Shown here piece after piece: positions 36,464 to 48,449 of a stretch of 64,000 bases of DNA. The stretch's first letter is position 1. Every line of letters starts with the position of its first letter. A model generated the notes under the pieces. It ran no database searches. It saw only the letters and a program-made list of their open reading frames with translations, and was not told where the DNA came from. Source of the stretch: Halomonas organivorans (GTDB taxonomy: Bacteria; Pseudomonadota; Gammaproteobacteria; Pseudomonadales; Halomonadaceae). A program made the position numbers and the translations under genes. The stretch covers positions 25,218 through 89,217 of the forward strand of contig NZ_JACHXM010000015.1 of NCBI RefSeq assembly GCF_014192055.1. The letters are read 5' to 3'.

Positions 36464-36958
36464 ATGTCCGTATCGCTCGAGACACGCCGTCTCGCCGAAC
36501 GCCTTGGCGCGCTGTGCCGGGAGCAGGGCGTGAACGTCGTTACGGCCGAGTCCTGCACCGGTGGAGGGGTGGCCAGTGCCATCACCGAGATCGCCGGCAG
36601 TTCGGACTACTTCGAAACCGGCTACGTGACCTACGCCAACGGTGCCAAGACGCGCTTGCTGGGTGTGCCCGAGGCGCTGCTGGCTCAGCACGGCGCGGTC
36701 AGCCGTGAGGTGGTCGAGGCCATGGTGGCCGGTGCCTGCGCCGCGAGTGGGGCAGGCCTGGGAGTGGCCGTCAGCGGCGTCGCCGGGCCCGGCGGCGGCA
36801 GCGCCGAGAAACCGGTGGGCACGGTGTGGCTCGCCTGGGGCGCACCGGGGCGGATTCACGCCGAGCTATGCTGCTTCCCCGGCGACCGCTCGGCGGTGCG
36901 CGAACAGGCGGTGGAGGCCGCCCTGGCGCGCCTGGTCGCCTGGCTGGAACAAGGCTAG
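36464..36958 (+). CDS. pncC: Nicotinamide-nucleotide amidase (CinA C-terminal domain, PncC)
   Basis: Deamidates nicotinamide mononucleotide in pyridine nucleotide recycling. The 164-residue protein is the stand-alone CinA-C domain with the AESCTGGGVASAIT signature, GYVTYANGAKT, VAVSGVAGPGGGSAEKPVGTVW and a final helix. The ATG at 36464 has a GGGAGGGAAG ribosome binding site; the open frame upstream to 36335 is not conserved. It stands immediately before recA, as in many gammaproteobacteria. Confidence 0.95.
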   Translation: MSVSLETRRLAERLGALCREQGVNVVTAESCTGGGVASAITEIAGSSDYFETGYVTYANGAKTRLLGVPEALLAQHGAVSREVVEAMVAGACAASGAGLGVAVSGVAGPGGGSAEKPVGTVWLAWGAPGRIHAELCCFPGDRSAVREQAVEAALARLVAWLEQG

Positions 36959-37018
36959 GCCGGCGTCGCTCGTCCAGTGTATTCGGGCTGGCCGAGCGTG
37001 CCGTTTTTCGTCATACTA

Positions 37019-37034
37019 CTGTGCAGTCATACAG
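37019..37034 (+). promoter_or_regulatory. LexA box (SOS operator) of recA
   Basis: CTGTGCAGTCATACAG fits CTGT-N8-ACAG exactly and lies 85 nt upstream of the recA ATG. A CATACT -10-like hexamer (37012-37017) sits directly before it, so LexA binding would block recA initiation. Confidence 0.9.
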
Positions 37035-37118
37035 TGCTTTCGGCGGGCCGAGCGGCCTGCTCTCACGACCCACGTTTCGTCATCGCCGTGCCCCACGGCG
37101 ACCGCTTAGGAGACCCTC

Positions 37119-38180
<1,062 letters not shown>

Positions 38181-38183
38181 GTC

Positions 38184-38657
38184 ATGCCCGGTTTTGCGCG
38201 TGACACCGACGCGACTCCCCGCGACGATGCCATTCGCCTGCTGGCCCGGCGCGAGTATGCCCGGGCCGAGCTTCGCGAGCGGCTCGCGGCCAAAGGCCAT
38301 GAGGCCGAGGCGGTCGAGGCTTGCCTGGCGGAGCTCGCCGAGCAGGGCCTGCAGTCCGACGAGCGCTTCGCTGAAAGCTTCCTGCGTTCCCGCGTGGCTC
38401 GCTGCCAAGGGCCGGTGCGCATCCGCGCCGAGCTCTCGCGGCGCGGCATCGATGACGCCACCGCCAAGGCGGCCTTCATCGAGGCCGGCGGCGAGGTCGA
38501 CTGGTTCGAGCTCGCCGCCGAGGCCCTGTCGCGGCGCTTCTCCGGCCCCGGGGAAGGGCCCCGCGAGCGGGCCCGCCGCGAGCGCTTCCTGGCCGGTCGC
38601 GGCTTCGATTTCGACCAGCTCAGACACGCCCTGGCACATGCCTGGGACGACGCCTGA
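38184..38657 (+). CDS. recX: RecA regulatory protein RecX
   Basis: Binds RecA filaments and limits their activity. The 157-residue protein consists of tandem three-helix repeats: RDDAIRLLARREYARAELRERLAAKG, then LAEQGLQSDERFAESFLRSRVAR, and a C-terminal repeat ending FLAGRGFDFDQLRHAL. It starts 3 nt after the recA stop and so should be co-expressed at lower level. Confidence 0.95.
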   Translation: MPGFARDTDATPRDDAIRLLARREYARAELRERLAAKGHEAEAVEACLAELAEQGLQSDERFAESFLRSRVARCQGPVRIRAELSRRGIDDATAKAAFIEAGGEVDWFELAAEALSRRFSGPGEGPRERARRERFLAGRGFDFDQLRHALAHAWDDA

Positions 38658-38691
38658 TTCCCCACACCCTTTAGTCGCTTGACGACTGCGC

Positions 38692-38697
38692 TATAAT
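38692..38697 (+). promoter_or_regulatory. Perfect -10 hexamer of the alaS promoter
   Basis: TATAAT, 90 nt upstream of the alaS ATG and 34 nt after recX. The hexamer 17 nt upstream (CTTTAG) is a poor -35. The leader 38705-38787 holds no obvious open frame. Confidence 0.6.
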
Positions 38698-38787
38698 GGG
38701 TCCCTTTGCGAACGCCCCGGGTGGCAGTCCGACGACGGCTGCAACGACCGTCCTGCGGGCCGCCACGCCTATCGCCACGGATACCCC

Positions 38788-41394
<2,607 letters not shown>

Positions 41395-41402
41395 TTCACG
41401 GT

Positions 41403-41436
41403 CAGGGGCCGAAGGCAGCGATGCCTTCGGCCCCTG
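41403..41436 (+). terminator. Perfect 15-bp hairpin between alaS and lysC
   Basis: CAGGGGCCGAAGGCA pairs fully with TGCCTTCGGCCCCTG around a GCGA loop, starting 9 nt after alaS. There is no T-run. It may be a Rho-assisted terminator or a stabilising element. Confidence 0.6.
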
Positions 41437-41501
41437 GTCCATCCGGCTTCCATCACGCTTTTCTCATTTCCAACGCTAACCGACACGAGGGACAACGACG
41501 C

Positions 41502-42752
41502 ATGGCACTATACGTACAGAAGTTCGGCGGCACCTCGGTGGGCTCCGTGGAGCGCATCAAGGCCGTGGCCGAGAAGGTCAAGGGCTTCCGTGACGCCGGC
41601 CATCAGGTCGTGGTCGTGGTATCCGCGATGAGCGGCGAAACCAACCGCCTGATCGGCCTGGCCAACGACATCAACGACGAACCCACGCCGCGCGAAATGG
41701 ACATGCTGGTCTCCACCGGCGAGCAGGTGACCATCTCGCTGTTGACCATGGCCCTGCACAAGCTGGGCGTGCCGGCCACCTCCTATACCGGTTCCCAGGT
41801 CGGCATCATGACCGACAGCGCCCATACCAAGGCGCGCATCCAGCGGATCGAGACCGACGACATGCGCCAGGACCTGGACGAAGGCCAGGTAGCCGTGGTC
41901 GCCGGTTTCCAGGGCGTCGACGAGGAGGGCAATATCACCACCCTCGGTCGCGGCGGCTCCGACACCACCGGGGTGGCCCTGGCCGCGGCCCTCAACGCCG
42001 ACGAATGCCAGATCTACACCGACGTCGACGGCGTCTATACCACCGACCCGCGCGTCTGCTCTCGGGCCCAGCGCCTGGACACCATCACCGTGGAAGAAAT
42101 GCTGGAGCTGGCCAGCCTCGGCTCCAAGGTGCTGCAGATTCGCGCCGTCGAATTCGCCGGCAAGTACAACGTCCCGCTGCGCGTGCTGTCCAGTTTCCAG
42201 GACGGCCCCGGCACCCTGATCGTTGCAGATTCCGACAAAGACGAGGACTCCATGGAAGAACCGCTGATCTCCGGTATTGCCTTCACCGCCAACGAGGCCA
42301 AGCTGACCCTGCTCAACACCCCGGACGTGCCGGGCGTGGCCTCGAAGATTCTGGGCCCGATCGCCGATGCCAACATCGAGATCGACATGATCGTGCAGAA
42401 CGTGGCCCCGGCCGGCGACTACACCGACTTCACCTTTACCGTTGCCAAGGGCGACTACAAGCAGACCCTGCGCATCCTCGAGGAGCAGGTGCTGCCCGCC
42501 CTGGGTGAGGGTGAGGTCAAGGGCGACGACAAGATCGCCAAGGTCTCCCTGGTGGGGGTCGGCATGCGCTCTCACGCCGGCGTGGCCTCCAAGATGTTCC
42601 GCGTGCTGTCCGAAGAGAACATCAATATCCGCATGGTCTCCACCTCCGAGATCAAGATCTCGGTGGTCGTCGACGAGAAGCACATGGAGCTGGCCGTGCG
42701 CGCCTTGCATCAGGCCTTCGGACTGGACAAGGACGACATCGAAAGCGAATAA
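41502..42752 (+). CDS. lysC: Aspartate kinase
   Basis: First step of lysine, threonine and methionine synthesis; in halophiles it also feeds ectoine synthesis. The 416-residue protein starts MALYVQKFGGTSVGS, has the catalytic VVVVSAMSGETNRL, GRGGSDTTGVALAAAL and DVDGVYTTDPR segments, and two C-terminal ACT domains (about 265-410) that mediate feedback inhibition. The ATG at 41502 is chosen because it gives the conserved N-terminus; the open frame from 41421 reads through the terminator hairpin region. Confidence 0.97.
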   Translation: MALYVQKFGGTSVGSVERIKAVAEKVKGFRDAGHQVVVVVSAMSGETNRLIGLANDINDEPTPREMDMLVSTGEQVTISLLTMALHKLGVPATSYTGSQVGIMTDSAHTKARIQRIETDDMRQDLDEGQVAVVAGFQGVDEEGNITTLGRGGSDTTGVALAAALNADECQIYTDVDGVYTTDPRVCSRAQRLDTITVEEMLELASLGSKVLQIRAVEFAGKYNVPLRVLSSFQDGPGTLIVADSDKDEDSMEEPLISGIAFTANEAKLTLLNTPDVPGVASKILGPIADANIEIDMIVQNVAPAGDYTDFTFTVAKGDYKQTLRILEEQVLPALGEGEVKGDDKIAKVSLVGVGMRSHAGVASKMFRVLSEENINIRMVSTSEIKISVVVDEKHMELAVRALHQAFGLDKDDIESE

Positions 42753-42865
42753 GGCGTCGCATCCTGTCGTCAGCTTCTACGCTTGTAGGGAGGTCCATGG
42801 CTGCGCCGTGTGGCGGGCTTCCTTTCAACGAGCCCATGGAGTGTCATGGTCGACGCCAGTCGTCG

Positions 42866-42895
42866 GGGCCGGTGCCCATATACGGGCGCCGGCCC
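42866..42895 (+). terminator. 12-bp GC-rich hairpin between lysC and csrA
   Basis: GGGCCGGTGCCC pairs with GGGCGCCGGCCC (one G-U) around ATATAC. It lies 113 nt after lysC and 50 nt before csrA; no T-run follows. It may attenuate read-through into csrA. Confidence 0.45.
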
Positions 42896-42944
42896 TGGCG
42901 TAGACGAGCATCCCGCAGTCAGAAGTCTGAGAAGGAGATCAGTC

Positions 42945-43148
42945 ATGCTCATTCTGACCCGCCGAGTCGGCGAAACCCTGATGATCGGTGATGACATCAC
43001 CGTTACCGTGCTGGGCGTCAAAGGCAATCAGGTCCGTATCGGCGTCAACGCTCCCAAGGACGTTGCCGTGCACCGCGAGGAAATCTATCAGCGCATCCAG
43101 CGCGAGAAGACCGACGTGGATGCCGACGACGGCGAAACCGGAGCCTGA
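42945..43148 (+). CDS. csrA: Carbon storage regulator CsrA (RsmA)
   Basis: Dimeric RNA-binding protein that represses or stabilises mRNAs by binding GGA motifs near ribosome binding sites. The 67-residue protein keeps the RNA-contacting residues Leu4 and Arg44 (MLILTRR and AVHREEI) and the GxxGxxxR-type core; its short acidic tail is typical of the Halomonas/Pseudomonas forms. AAGGAG stands 8 nt before the ATG and itself contains a GGA, allowing autoregulation. The order alaS-lysC-csrA-tRNA-Ser matches Pseudomonas. The GGA-rich RNA at 32840 is its probable antagonist. Confidence 0.98.
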   Translation: MLILTRRVGETLMIGDDITVTVLGVKGNQVRIGVNAPKDVAVHREEIYQRIQREKTDVDADDGETGA

Positions 43149-43188
43149 ATCGCGATGTCCGTCGCCCGAGAAAAAATCCCGAAGGCGC

Positions 43189-43217
43189 TGGACATTGCCC
43201 TGCCAAATCGGTAGGAT
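43189..43217 (+). promoter_or_regulatory. Candidate promoter of the tRNA cluster
   Basis: TGGACA (43189-43194, 5 of 6) and TAGGAT (43212-43217) are exactly 17 nt apart, 17 nt upstream of tRNA-Ser. Confidence 0.6.
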
Positions 43218-43234
43218 ACGCACCTGTCGATGCG

Positions 43235-43327
43235 GGAGAGGTGGCCGAGTGGCTGAAGGCGCTCCCCTGCTAAGGGAGTAAGGGGTTTATAGCCTCTTCG
43301 AGGGTTCGAATCCCTCCCTCTCCGCCA
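43235..43327 (+). tRNA. tRNA-Ser (GCU anticodon)
   Basis: A 93-nt class II tRNA with acceptor arms GGAGAGG / CCTCTCC, a long variable arm, the TTCGAAT T-loop and an encoded 3' CCA. The anticodon loop CTGCTAA gives GCU, reading AGC and AGU. Confidence 0.97.
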
Positions 43328-43349
43328 TCATCGACGAAGCAGAAGGTCT

Positions 43350-43426
43350 GCGCCCGTAGCTCAGCTGGATAGAGTACCTGACTACGAATCAGGTGGTCGG
43401 AGGTTCGAATCCTCCCGGGCGCGCCA
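43350..43426 (+). tRNA. tRNA-Arg (ACG anticodon), copy 1
   Basis: A 77-nt cloverleaf with acceptor GCGCCCG / CGGGCGC, anticodon loop CTACGAA (ACG, read as ICG), T-loop TTCGAAT and encoded CCA. It is identical to the copy at 43497. Confidence 0.97.
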
Positions 43427-43496
43427 TCTTCTTGCGGATGATAACTGTACGTCACGTGCGTATCGTCATCCACACGGTGAATCGTCGCCGTCTTCA

Positions 43497-43573
43497 GCGC
43501 CCGTAGCTCAGCTGGATAGAGTACCTGACTACGAATCAGGTGGTCGGAGGTTCGAATCCTCCCGGGCGCGCCA
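43497..43573 (+). tRNA. tRNA-Arg (ACG anticodon), copy 2
   Basis: Base-for-base repeat of the copy at 43350, 70 nt downstream. The spacer between them is not repeated, so the duplication covers only the tRNA. An intrinsic terminator follows. Confidence 0.97.
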
Positions 43574-43579
43574 GATATC

Positions 43580-43616
43580 GACCCGCTCTCCTCGCGAGAG
43601 CGGGTCTTCTGTTTTT
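43580..43616 (+). terminator. Intrinsic terminator of the tRNA cluster
   Basis: An 11-bp stem GACCCGCTCTC / GAGAGCGGGTC with a 5-nt loop, followed by TTCTGTTTTT. Confidence 0.92.
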
Positions 43617-43683
43617 ATCATCCTCTTTCTCGCTAGCCGGAGCGGTCGAGCCCACAGAGGGGCCCCCGACTCCGCGATCGTTC

Positions 43684-43718
43684 GGGCGCCGTCGCATTGC
43701 GACGTGCGCCCTTTTTTT
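43684..43718 (+). terminator. Second plus-strand intrinsic terminator before dusC
   Basis: GGGCGCCGTCGC and GCGACG(T)GCGCCC pair with one bulged T around ATT, followed by seven T residues. It points along the plus strand, so it does not serve the convergent dusC gene. It lies about 70 nt after the first tRNA terminator and ends whatever passes that one, or a short transcript starting between them. Confidence 0.85.
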
Positions 43719-43722
43719 GTCG

Positions 43723-44736
43723 TCAGGCTGGCAGGGTGGCGTCGCTCGGAGCCTCGGCGCGCAGTCCTGCCAGAAAAGCATCGAGGTCGTTGATGCGACG
43801 CAGCGCCTGGAAGCGTCGTGCGGACTCGGTGTCGCGACTGCGCATATGGTTCAGCCACTGCTTGAGCAGCGAGGTGACGATCCGGTCGGGTAGCGTCTGA
43901 CGCCGCGCCTCGGCATAGGCGGCGAGCGTCCTGGCGCGCTCGCGCCAGCGGGTCGTCGGCAGGCGCTCGCCGGTGGCCTGCCAGTGGCGGATGCGAGGTG
44001 CCAGGGCGGGATCGGCCAGGGCGCCGCGGCCGAGCATCACGTCACGGCAGCCCGAGAGAGTACGCGCCTTCCAGTAGTCCTCCAGGGTCCAGATGTCGCC
44101 GTTGGCGATCACCGGAATCGACACTCGGGTGCGGATACGGCCGATCCACTCCCAGTGAGCCGGAGGCCTGTAGCCTTCGCGGCGGGTGCGGGCGTGCACC
44201 ACCAGCTGCCGGGCACCGCCATCCTCGGCGGCTTGGGCGCAGGCCAGCGCCAACCGCCGGTCATCGAAGCCCAGCCGAACCTTGGCGGTCACCGGAATGG
44301 TGTCGCCGACCGCCTCGTGGACGGCGGCCACCGCGGCGTGCACCCGACGGGGGTCGCGCAGCAGCGAGGCGCCGCCGTCGTGGCGGTTGACCAGCTTGGC
44401 CGGGCAGCCGAAGTTGAGGTCGAGGCTGACGGCGCCGAGCCGCAAGGCCTGACGGGCATTGGCCGCCAGCGCTGCGGGGTCCGAGCCCAGCAGCTGGAGG
44501 TGGACCGGCACCCCGGAGGGCGTGGTCGGTCGTGTCCCGGCGAGTTCCGGGCAGTGGCGCTGAAAGACCCGCGGCGGTAGCCGGGTGTCGACGACCCGCA
44601 CGAATTCGGTGACCGTCCAGTCGAAGCCCGACGAGCGGGTCAGCAGATCGCGGGTGATGGCATCGATCACCCCTTCCATGGGGGCTAGGCCGAGGCGCCC
44701 GCCATGTAGTAAATTAACAACGTCGACTTCCACCAT
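43723..44736 (-). CDS. dusC: tRNA-dihydrouridine(16) synthase DusC
   Basis: FMN-dependent enzyme that reduces uridine in the tRNA D-loop. The 337-residue protein has a TIM barrel with GLAPMEGVIDAITRDLL (FMN phosphate region), LDLNFGCPAKLVNRHDGGASLL with catalytic Cys111, the VTAKVRLGF and VHARTRREGY segments, and GRGALADP, then a C-terminal helical RNA-binding domain. The NFGCPAK form and total length fit the DusC subgroup rather than DusA or DusB. The ATG chosen has no clear ribosome binding site, so the start is slightly uncertain. Confidence 0.92.
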   Translation of the reverse strand: MVEVDVVNLLHGGRLGLAPMEGVIDAITRDLLTRSSGFDWTVTEFVRVVDTRLPPRVFQRHCPELAGTRPTTPSGVPVHLQLLGSDPAALAANARQALRLGAVSLDLNFGCPAKLVNRHDGGASLLRDPRRVHAAVAAVHEAVGDTIPVTAKVRLGFDDRRLALACAQAAEDGGARQLVVHARTRREGYRPPAHWEWIGRIRTRVSIPVIANGDIWTLEDYWKARTLSGCRDVMLGRGALADPALAPRIRHWQATGERLPTTRWRERARTLAAYAEARRQTLPDRIVTSLLKQWLNHMRSRDTESARRFQALRRINDLDAFLAGLRAEAPSDATLPA

Positions 44737-44843
44737 GGCGCCATTGTGTTCCGTGAAGAGTGTGGCAGCTTATACGATCGGCATTCACGCGCAACTCGCT
44801 TTGCTCGGTCCGGAGGCGAGGGCGCCGGCGAGGAGATTCCCGC

Positions 44844-45095
44844 ATGCAGGACACGCAGCTGTTCAACGAAGGCTTTGCCCTGATGGGGCTCGGCATGGGG
44901 TTCGTGTTCGTCTTCCTGACCGTGCTGGTCATCGTCACTACCCTGATGTCGCGGTTCATCGGCCGCTTCTTCCCCGAGCCGTCGGCCGACGCCACCGCAG
45001 CGACGCCTCGCCCCGCCCCGGCGGCGCAGGACGACGCGCTGATGGCCGTCATCGGCGCGGCGATCCACCGCTACCGCCGCGATCGACGCCGCTGA
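44844..45095 (+). CDS. oadG: Oxaloacetate decarboxylase gamma subunit
   Basis: Small membrane subunit that holds together the Na+-translocating oxaloacetate decarboxylase. The 83-residue protein has one N-terminal membrane helix (about 12-35, GLGMGFVFVFLTVLVIVTTLM), a Pro/Ala-rich linker and a basic C-terminus. GAGGAG precedes the ATG at 44844; the longer open frame upstream is not protein-like. It heads the operon oadG-oadA-oadB. Confidence 0.93.
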   Translation: MQDTQLFNEGFALMGLGMGFVFVFLTVLVIVTTLMSRFIGRFFPEPSADATAATPRPAPAAQDDALMAVIGAAIHRYRRDRRR

Positions 45096-45147
45096 GGCCC
45101 GTTTCCCCGCATCTATCGCGTTCCACCGACAATCATAAGGAAGGCCC

Positions 45148-46959
45148 ATGACCGCGAATGCCCGCCCGCTCGGCATCACCGACGTGGTGCTACGCGACGC
45201 CCACCAGTCCCTGTTCGCCACTCGCCTGCGCCTGGACGACATGCTGCCGATCGCCGAGAAGCTCGACCGGATCGGCTTCTGGTCGCTGGAATCCTGGGGC
45301 GGGGCCACCTTCGACGCCTGCATTCGCTACCTGGGCGAGGACCCCTGGGAACGCATCCGCGCGCTGAAGGCGGCCATGCCCAACACCCGGCAGCAGATGC
45401 TGCTGCGCGCCCAGAACCTGCTCGGCTATCGCCACTATGCCGACGACGTGGTCGACCGCTTCGTCGAGCGCGCCCGGACCAACGGCGTCGACGTGTTCCG
45501 CGTGTTCGACGCCATGAACGATCCGCGCAACCTGGCGCGTGCCCTCCAGGCGGTGCGCCGGGTCGAGGGGCATGCCCAGGGTACGCTCTCCTATACGGTG
45601 AGCCCGGTGCATACCCTGGACGGCTGGGTCGAGCTCGGCCGCCGGATCGCCGATATGGGGGCCGACTCCCTGGCGATCAAGGACATGGCGGGCCTGCTCA
45701 CGCCCTATACCGCCTTTGAGCTGGTCAGCCGACTCAAGGCGACGCTGGATATCCCCATCCACCTGCATAGCCACGCCACCACCGGCATGTCCACCGCCAC
45801 CGCGCTCAAGGCCGCCGAGGCCGGCGTCGACAACGTCGACACCGCCATCTCCTCGATGTCGATGACCTACGGCCACAGCCCCACCGAATCGCTGGTGGCC
45901 ATCCTCCGGGGCACCGAGCGCGACACCGGCCTCGACCTCGAGGCGCTGGAGGACATCGCCGCCTACTTCCGCGAGGTGCGCAAGAAGTACGCCGCCTTCG
46001 AGGGCTCGCTCAAGGGCATCGACTCGCGGATCCTGGTGGCCCAGGTGCCGGGCGGCATGCTCACCAACATGGAGAACCAGCTCAAGGAGCAGGGCGCCGG
46101 CGACCGCCTCGACGAGGTGCTCGAGGAGATCCCGCGGGTGCGCGAGGACCTCGGCTACCTCCCGCTGGTCACGCCGACCTCGCAGATCGTCGGCACCCAG
46201 GCGGTGATGAACGTGATGATGGGCGAACGCTACCAGTCGATCTCCAAGGAGGTCCAGGCGCTGCTCAAGGGCGAGTACGGCGCCGCTCCCGCGTCCTACG
46301 ATGCCGAGCTCCAGGCCCGCGTGCTGGAGGGCAGCGAGCCGATCACCTGCCGCCCGGCCGATCGCCTCGACCCGGAGATGGACCGGCTGTCCGCCGACCT
46401 GCGCGAGAAAGCCGAGGCCCAGGGCATTCGCCTCGCCGAGGGCGAGCGCGAGATCGACGACGTCCTGACCTATGCGCTGTTCCCGCAGATCGGACTGAAG
46501 TTCCTCAAGCATCGCGACGACCCCGAGGCCTTCGAGCCGGCGCCGAGCGCACCCGGCGCCCAGGTGCCCGCGGCCCCGGCGGCGTCCTCGGCGCCCGCGC
46601 CGGCCGGCGGCCCTGAGACCTACACCGTCACCGTCAACGGCACCGCCTACGTGGTCGAGGTCGCCGAGGGAGGCGAGATCGAGCGGGTCCAGGAGCAGCA
46701 GGGCGGCGCCGCCGCACCGAGCGCCCCCGCGGCGCCTGCCGAGTCTTCTGGCGAGACCATCGGTGCGCCGCTCGCCGGCAACATCTTCAAGGTCTGCGTC
46801 AAGCCCGGTGACCGGGTGGTCGAGGGCGACGTGGTGATCATCCTCGAGGCCATGAAGATGGAGACCGAGGTGCGGGCGGCGAGCTCCGGCACCGTCTCCG
46901 CGGTCAAGGTCGGCGAAGGCGACAGCGTGGCCGTGGGCGACGCCCTGATCGTGCTCTGA
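45148..46959 (+). CDS. oadA: Oxaloacetate decarboxylase alpha subunit (carboxyltransferase with biotin domain)
   Basis: Transfers the carboxyl group of oxaloacetate to its own biotin. The 603-residue protein has a TIM-barrel carboxyltransferase domain (1 to about 300) with [12 protein letters not shown], the metal ligands in HLHSHATTG, and IKDMAG; a PYC/OADA association domain (about 300-470); an Ala/Pro linker; and a C-terminal biotinyl domain with Lys570 in AMKM. It lies between oadG and oadB, so the complete sodium pump is encoded. Confidence 0.97.
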   Translation: MTANARPLGITDVVLRDAHQSLFATRLRLDDMLPIAEKLDRIGFWSLESWGGATFDACIRYLGEDPWERIRALKAAMPNTRQQMLLRAQNLLGYRHYADDVVDRFVERARTNGVDVFRVFDAMNDPRNLARALQAVRRVEGHAQGTLSYTVSPVHTLDGWVELGRRIADMGADSLAIKDMAGLLTPYTAFELVSRLKATLDIPIHLHSHATTGMSTATALKAAEAGVDNVDTAISSMSMTYGHSPTESLVAILRGTERDTGLDLEALEDIAAYFREVRKKYAAFEGSLKGIDSRILVAQVPGGMLTNMENQLKEQGAGDRLDEVLEEIPRVREDLGYLPLVTPTSQIVGTQAVMNVMMGERYQSISKEVQALLKGEYGAAPASYDAELQARVLEGSEPITCRPADRLDPEMDRLSADLREKAEAQGIRLAEGEREIDDVLTYALFPQIGLKFLKHRDDPEAFEPAPSAPGAQVPAAPAASSAPAPAGGPETYTVTVNGTAYVVEVAEGGEIERVQEQQGGAAAPSAPAAPAESSGETIGAPLAGNIFKVCVKPGDRVVEGDVVIILEAMKMETEVRAASSGTVSAVKVGEGDSVAVGDALIVL

Positions 46960-46970
46960 GGACGTTGCCC

Positions 46971-48296
46971 ATGATCGACAAGATTCTGACCCTGTGGACC
47001 GGCTCGGGACTCTACAACCTGAGCCCCGGCCAGGCGGTGATGCTGGCGGTGGGCCTGCTGCTGCTGTGGCTGGCCATTGCCAAGAAGTTCGAGCCGCTGC
47101 TGCTGGTGCCGATCGGCTTCGGCGGCATCCTGGCCAATATTCCCGAGGCCGGGCTGGCGCTGTCGGCCGCCGAGCAGGCCGCCCACCTTGGGCGTCCCGA
47201 GCTGCTCGAGCGGCTGGCCTCCGCCCTGCGGGTGAGCCTGGAGCCGGGGGCCGGCATCGAGGCCTGGCGGCATACCCTCTCCGAGGCGTTGCACGGCCAT
47301 CCCGCCCCGGCGCTGGTGCGCGCCGCCAACGACGCGGCCATCGACGCCGGCTACGCCCACGGCATGCTGTATCACTTCTACAGCGTGGCCATCGCCTCCG
47401 GCATCGCGCCGCTGGTGATCTTCATGGGCGTCGGCGCGATGACCGACTTCGGGCCGCTGCTGGCCAACCCGCGCACCCTGTTCCTGGGCGCCGCCGCCCA
47501 GTTCGGCATCTTCGCCACCCTGCTCGGGGCGGTGGGCATGACGACGCTTGGCTGGATGGATTTCTCGCTCAACCAGGCCGCCGCCATCGGCATCATCGGC
47601 GGTGCCGACGGTCCCACCTCGATCTACGTGTCGAGCCTGCTGGCGCCGGAGCTGCTGGGGGCCATCGCCGTGGCGTCCTACTCCTACATGGCCCTGGTGC
47701 CGCTGATCCAGCCGCCGATCATGCGTGCCCTGACCACGAAGCACGAGCGCGGGATCGCCATGACCCAGCTGCGGCCTGTCTCGAAGCGCGAGAAGATCGT
47801 CTTCCCGATCAGCCTGCTGACCCTGGTGGCGTTGTTCCTTCCGGACGCCGCGCCGCTGCTGGGGATGTTCTGCTTCGGTAACCTGATGCGCGAGTGCGGC
47901 GTGGTGGAGCGGCTCTCCGATACCGCCCAGCACGCGTTGATCAACACCGTGACCATCTTCCTCGGGCTTTCGGTGGGCTCCAAGCTGATGGCCGACCGCT
48001 TCCTGGCCGTGGAGACCCTGGGCATTCTCGGGCTCGGCATGGTGGCCTTCGCCATCGGCACCGCCTGCGGGATCCTGATGGCCAAGCTGCTCAACGCCGT
48101 CAGCAAGGCGCCGATCAATCCGCTGATCGGCTCCGCCGGGGTCTCGGCGGTACCCATGGCGGCGCGGGTGTCGAACAAGGTGGGGCTGGAATCCAATCCC
48201 CACAACTTCCTGCTGATGCATGCCATGGGGCCCAACGTGGCCGGGGTGATCGGCTCGGCGGTGGCCGCCGGGGTGATGATCAAGTACCTCGGCTGA
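46971..48296 (+). CDS. oadB: Oxaloacetate decarboxylase beta subunit (Na+ pump)
   Basis: Integral membrane subunit that decarboxylates carboxybiotin and exports Na+. The 441-residue protein is highly hydrophobic with about ten membrane segments, and keeps the signature [16 protein letters not shown] with the essential Asp, and the [18 protein letters not shown] region. The ATG at 46971 has GAGG upstream; a TTG two codons earlier is less likely. A decarboxylation-driven Na+ pump fits a marine or halophilic lifestyle. Confidence 0.97.
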   Translation: MIDKILTLWTGSGLYNLSPGQAVMLAVGLLLLWLAIAKKFEPLLLVPIGFGGILANIPEAGLALSAAEQAAHLGRPELLERLASALRVSLEPGAGIEAWRHTLSEALHGHPAPALVRAANDAAIDAGYAHGMLYHFYSVAIASGIAPLVIFMGVGAMTDFGPLLANPRTLFLGAAAQFGIFATLLGAVGMTTLGWMDFSLNQAAAIGIIGGADGPTSIYVSSLLAPELLGAIAVASYSYMALVPLIQPPIMRALTTKHERGIAMTQLRPVSKREKIVFPISLLTLVALFLPDAAPLLGMFCFGNLMRECGVVERLSDTAQHALINTVTIFLGLSVGSKLMADRFLAVETLGILGLGMVAFAIGTACGILMAKLLNAVSKAPINPLIGSAGVSAVPMAARVSNKVGLESNPHNFLLMHAMGPNVAGVIGSAVAAGVMIKYLG

Positions 48297-48333
48297 CGCG
48301 CCTCGGGCTTGACCCGATCGCACCGCTGGCCGC

Positions 48334-48365
48334 GACGCACGGCGCCCCTCGGGGCGCCGTGCGTC
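48334..48365 (+). terminator. Long GC-rich hairpin after oadB
   Basis: A 14-bp stem GACGCACGGCGCCC / GGGCGCCGTGCGTC with a CTCG loop lies 38 nt after oadB. No T-run follows. Confidence 0.6.
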
Positions 48366-48449
48366 GTCATGGCCGCCATCTTCCTGTCACCTGCCGCCCC
48401 TAGCCTGAGCGCATCGGCGCCTCGGGGCGTCTGGCGAGGAGGAGGCGGC

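Noticed and set aside
43235..43573. Integrated element at the tRNA cluster
   Set aside because: No integrase, no partial tRNA repeat, and the gene order on both sides is ordinary.
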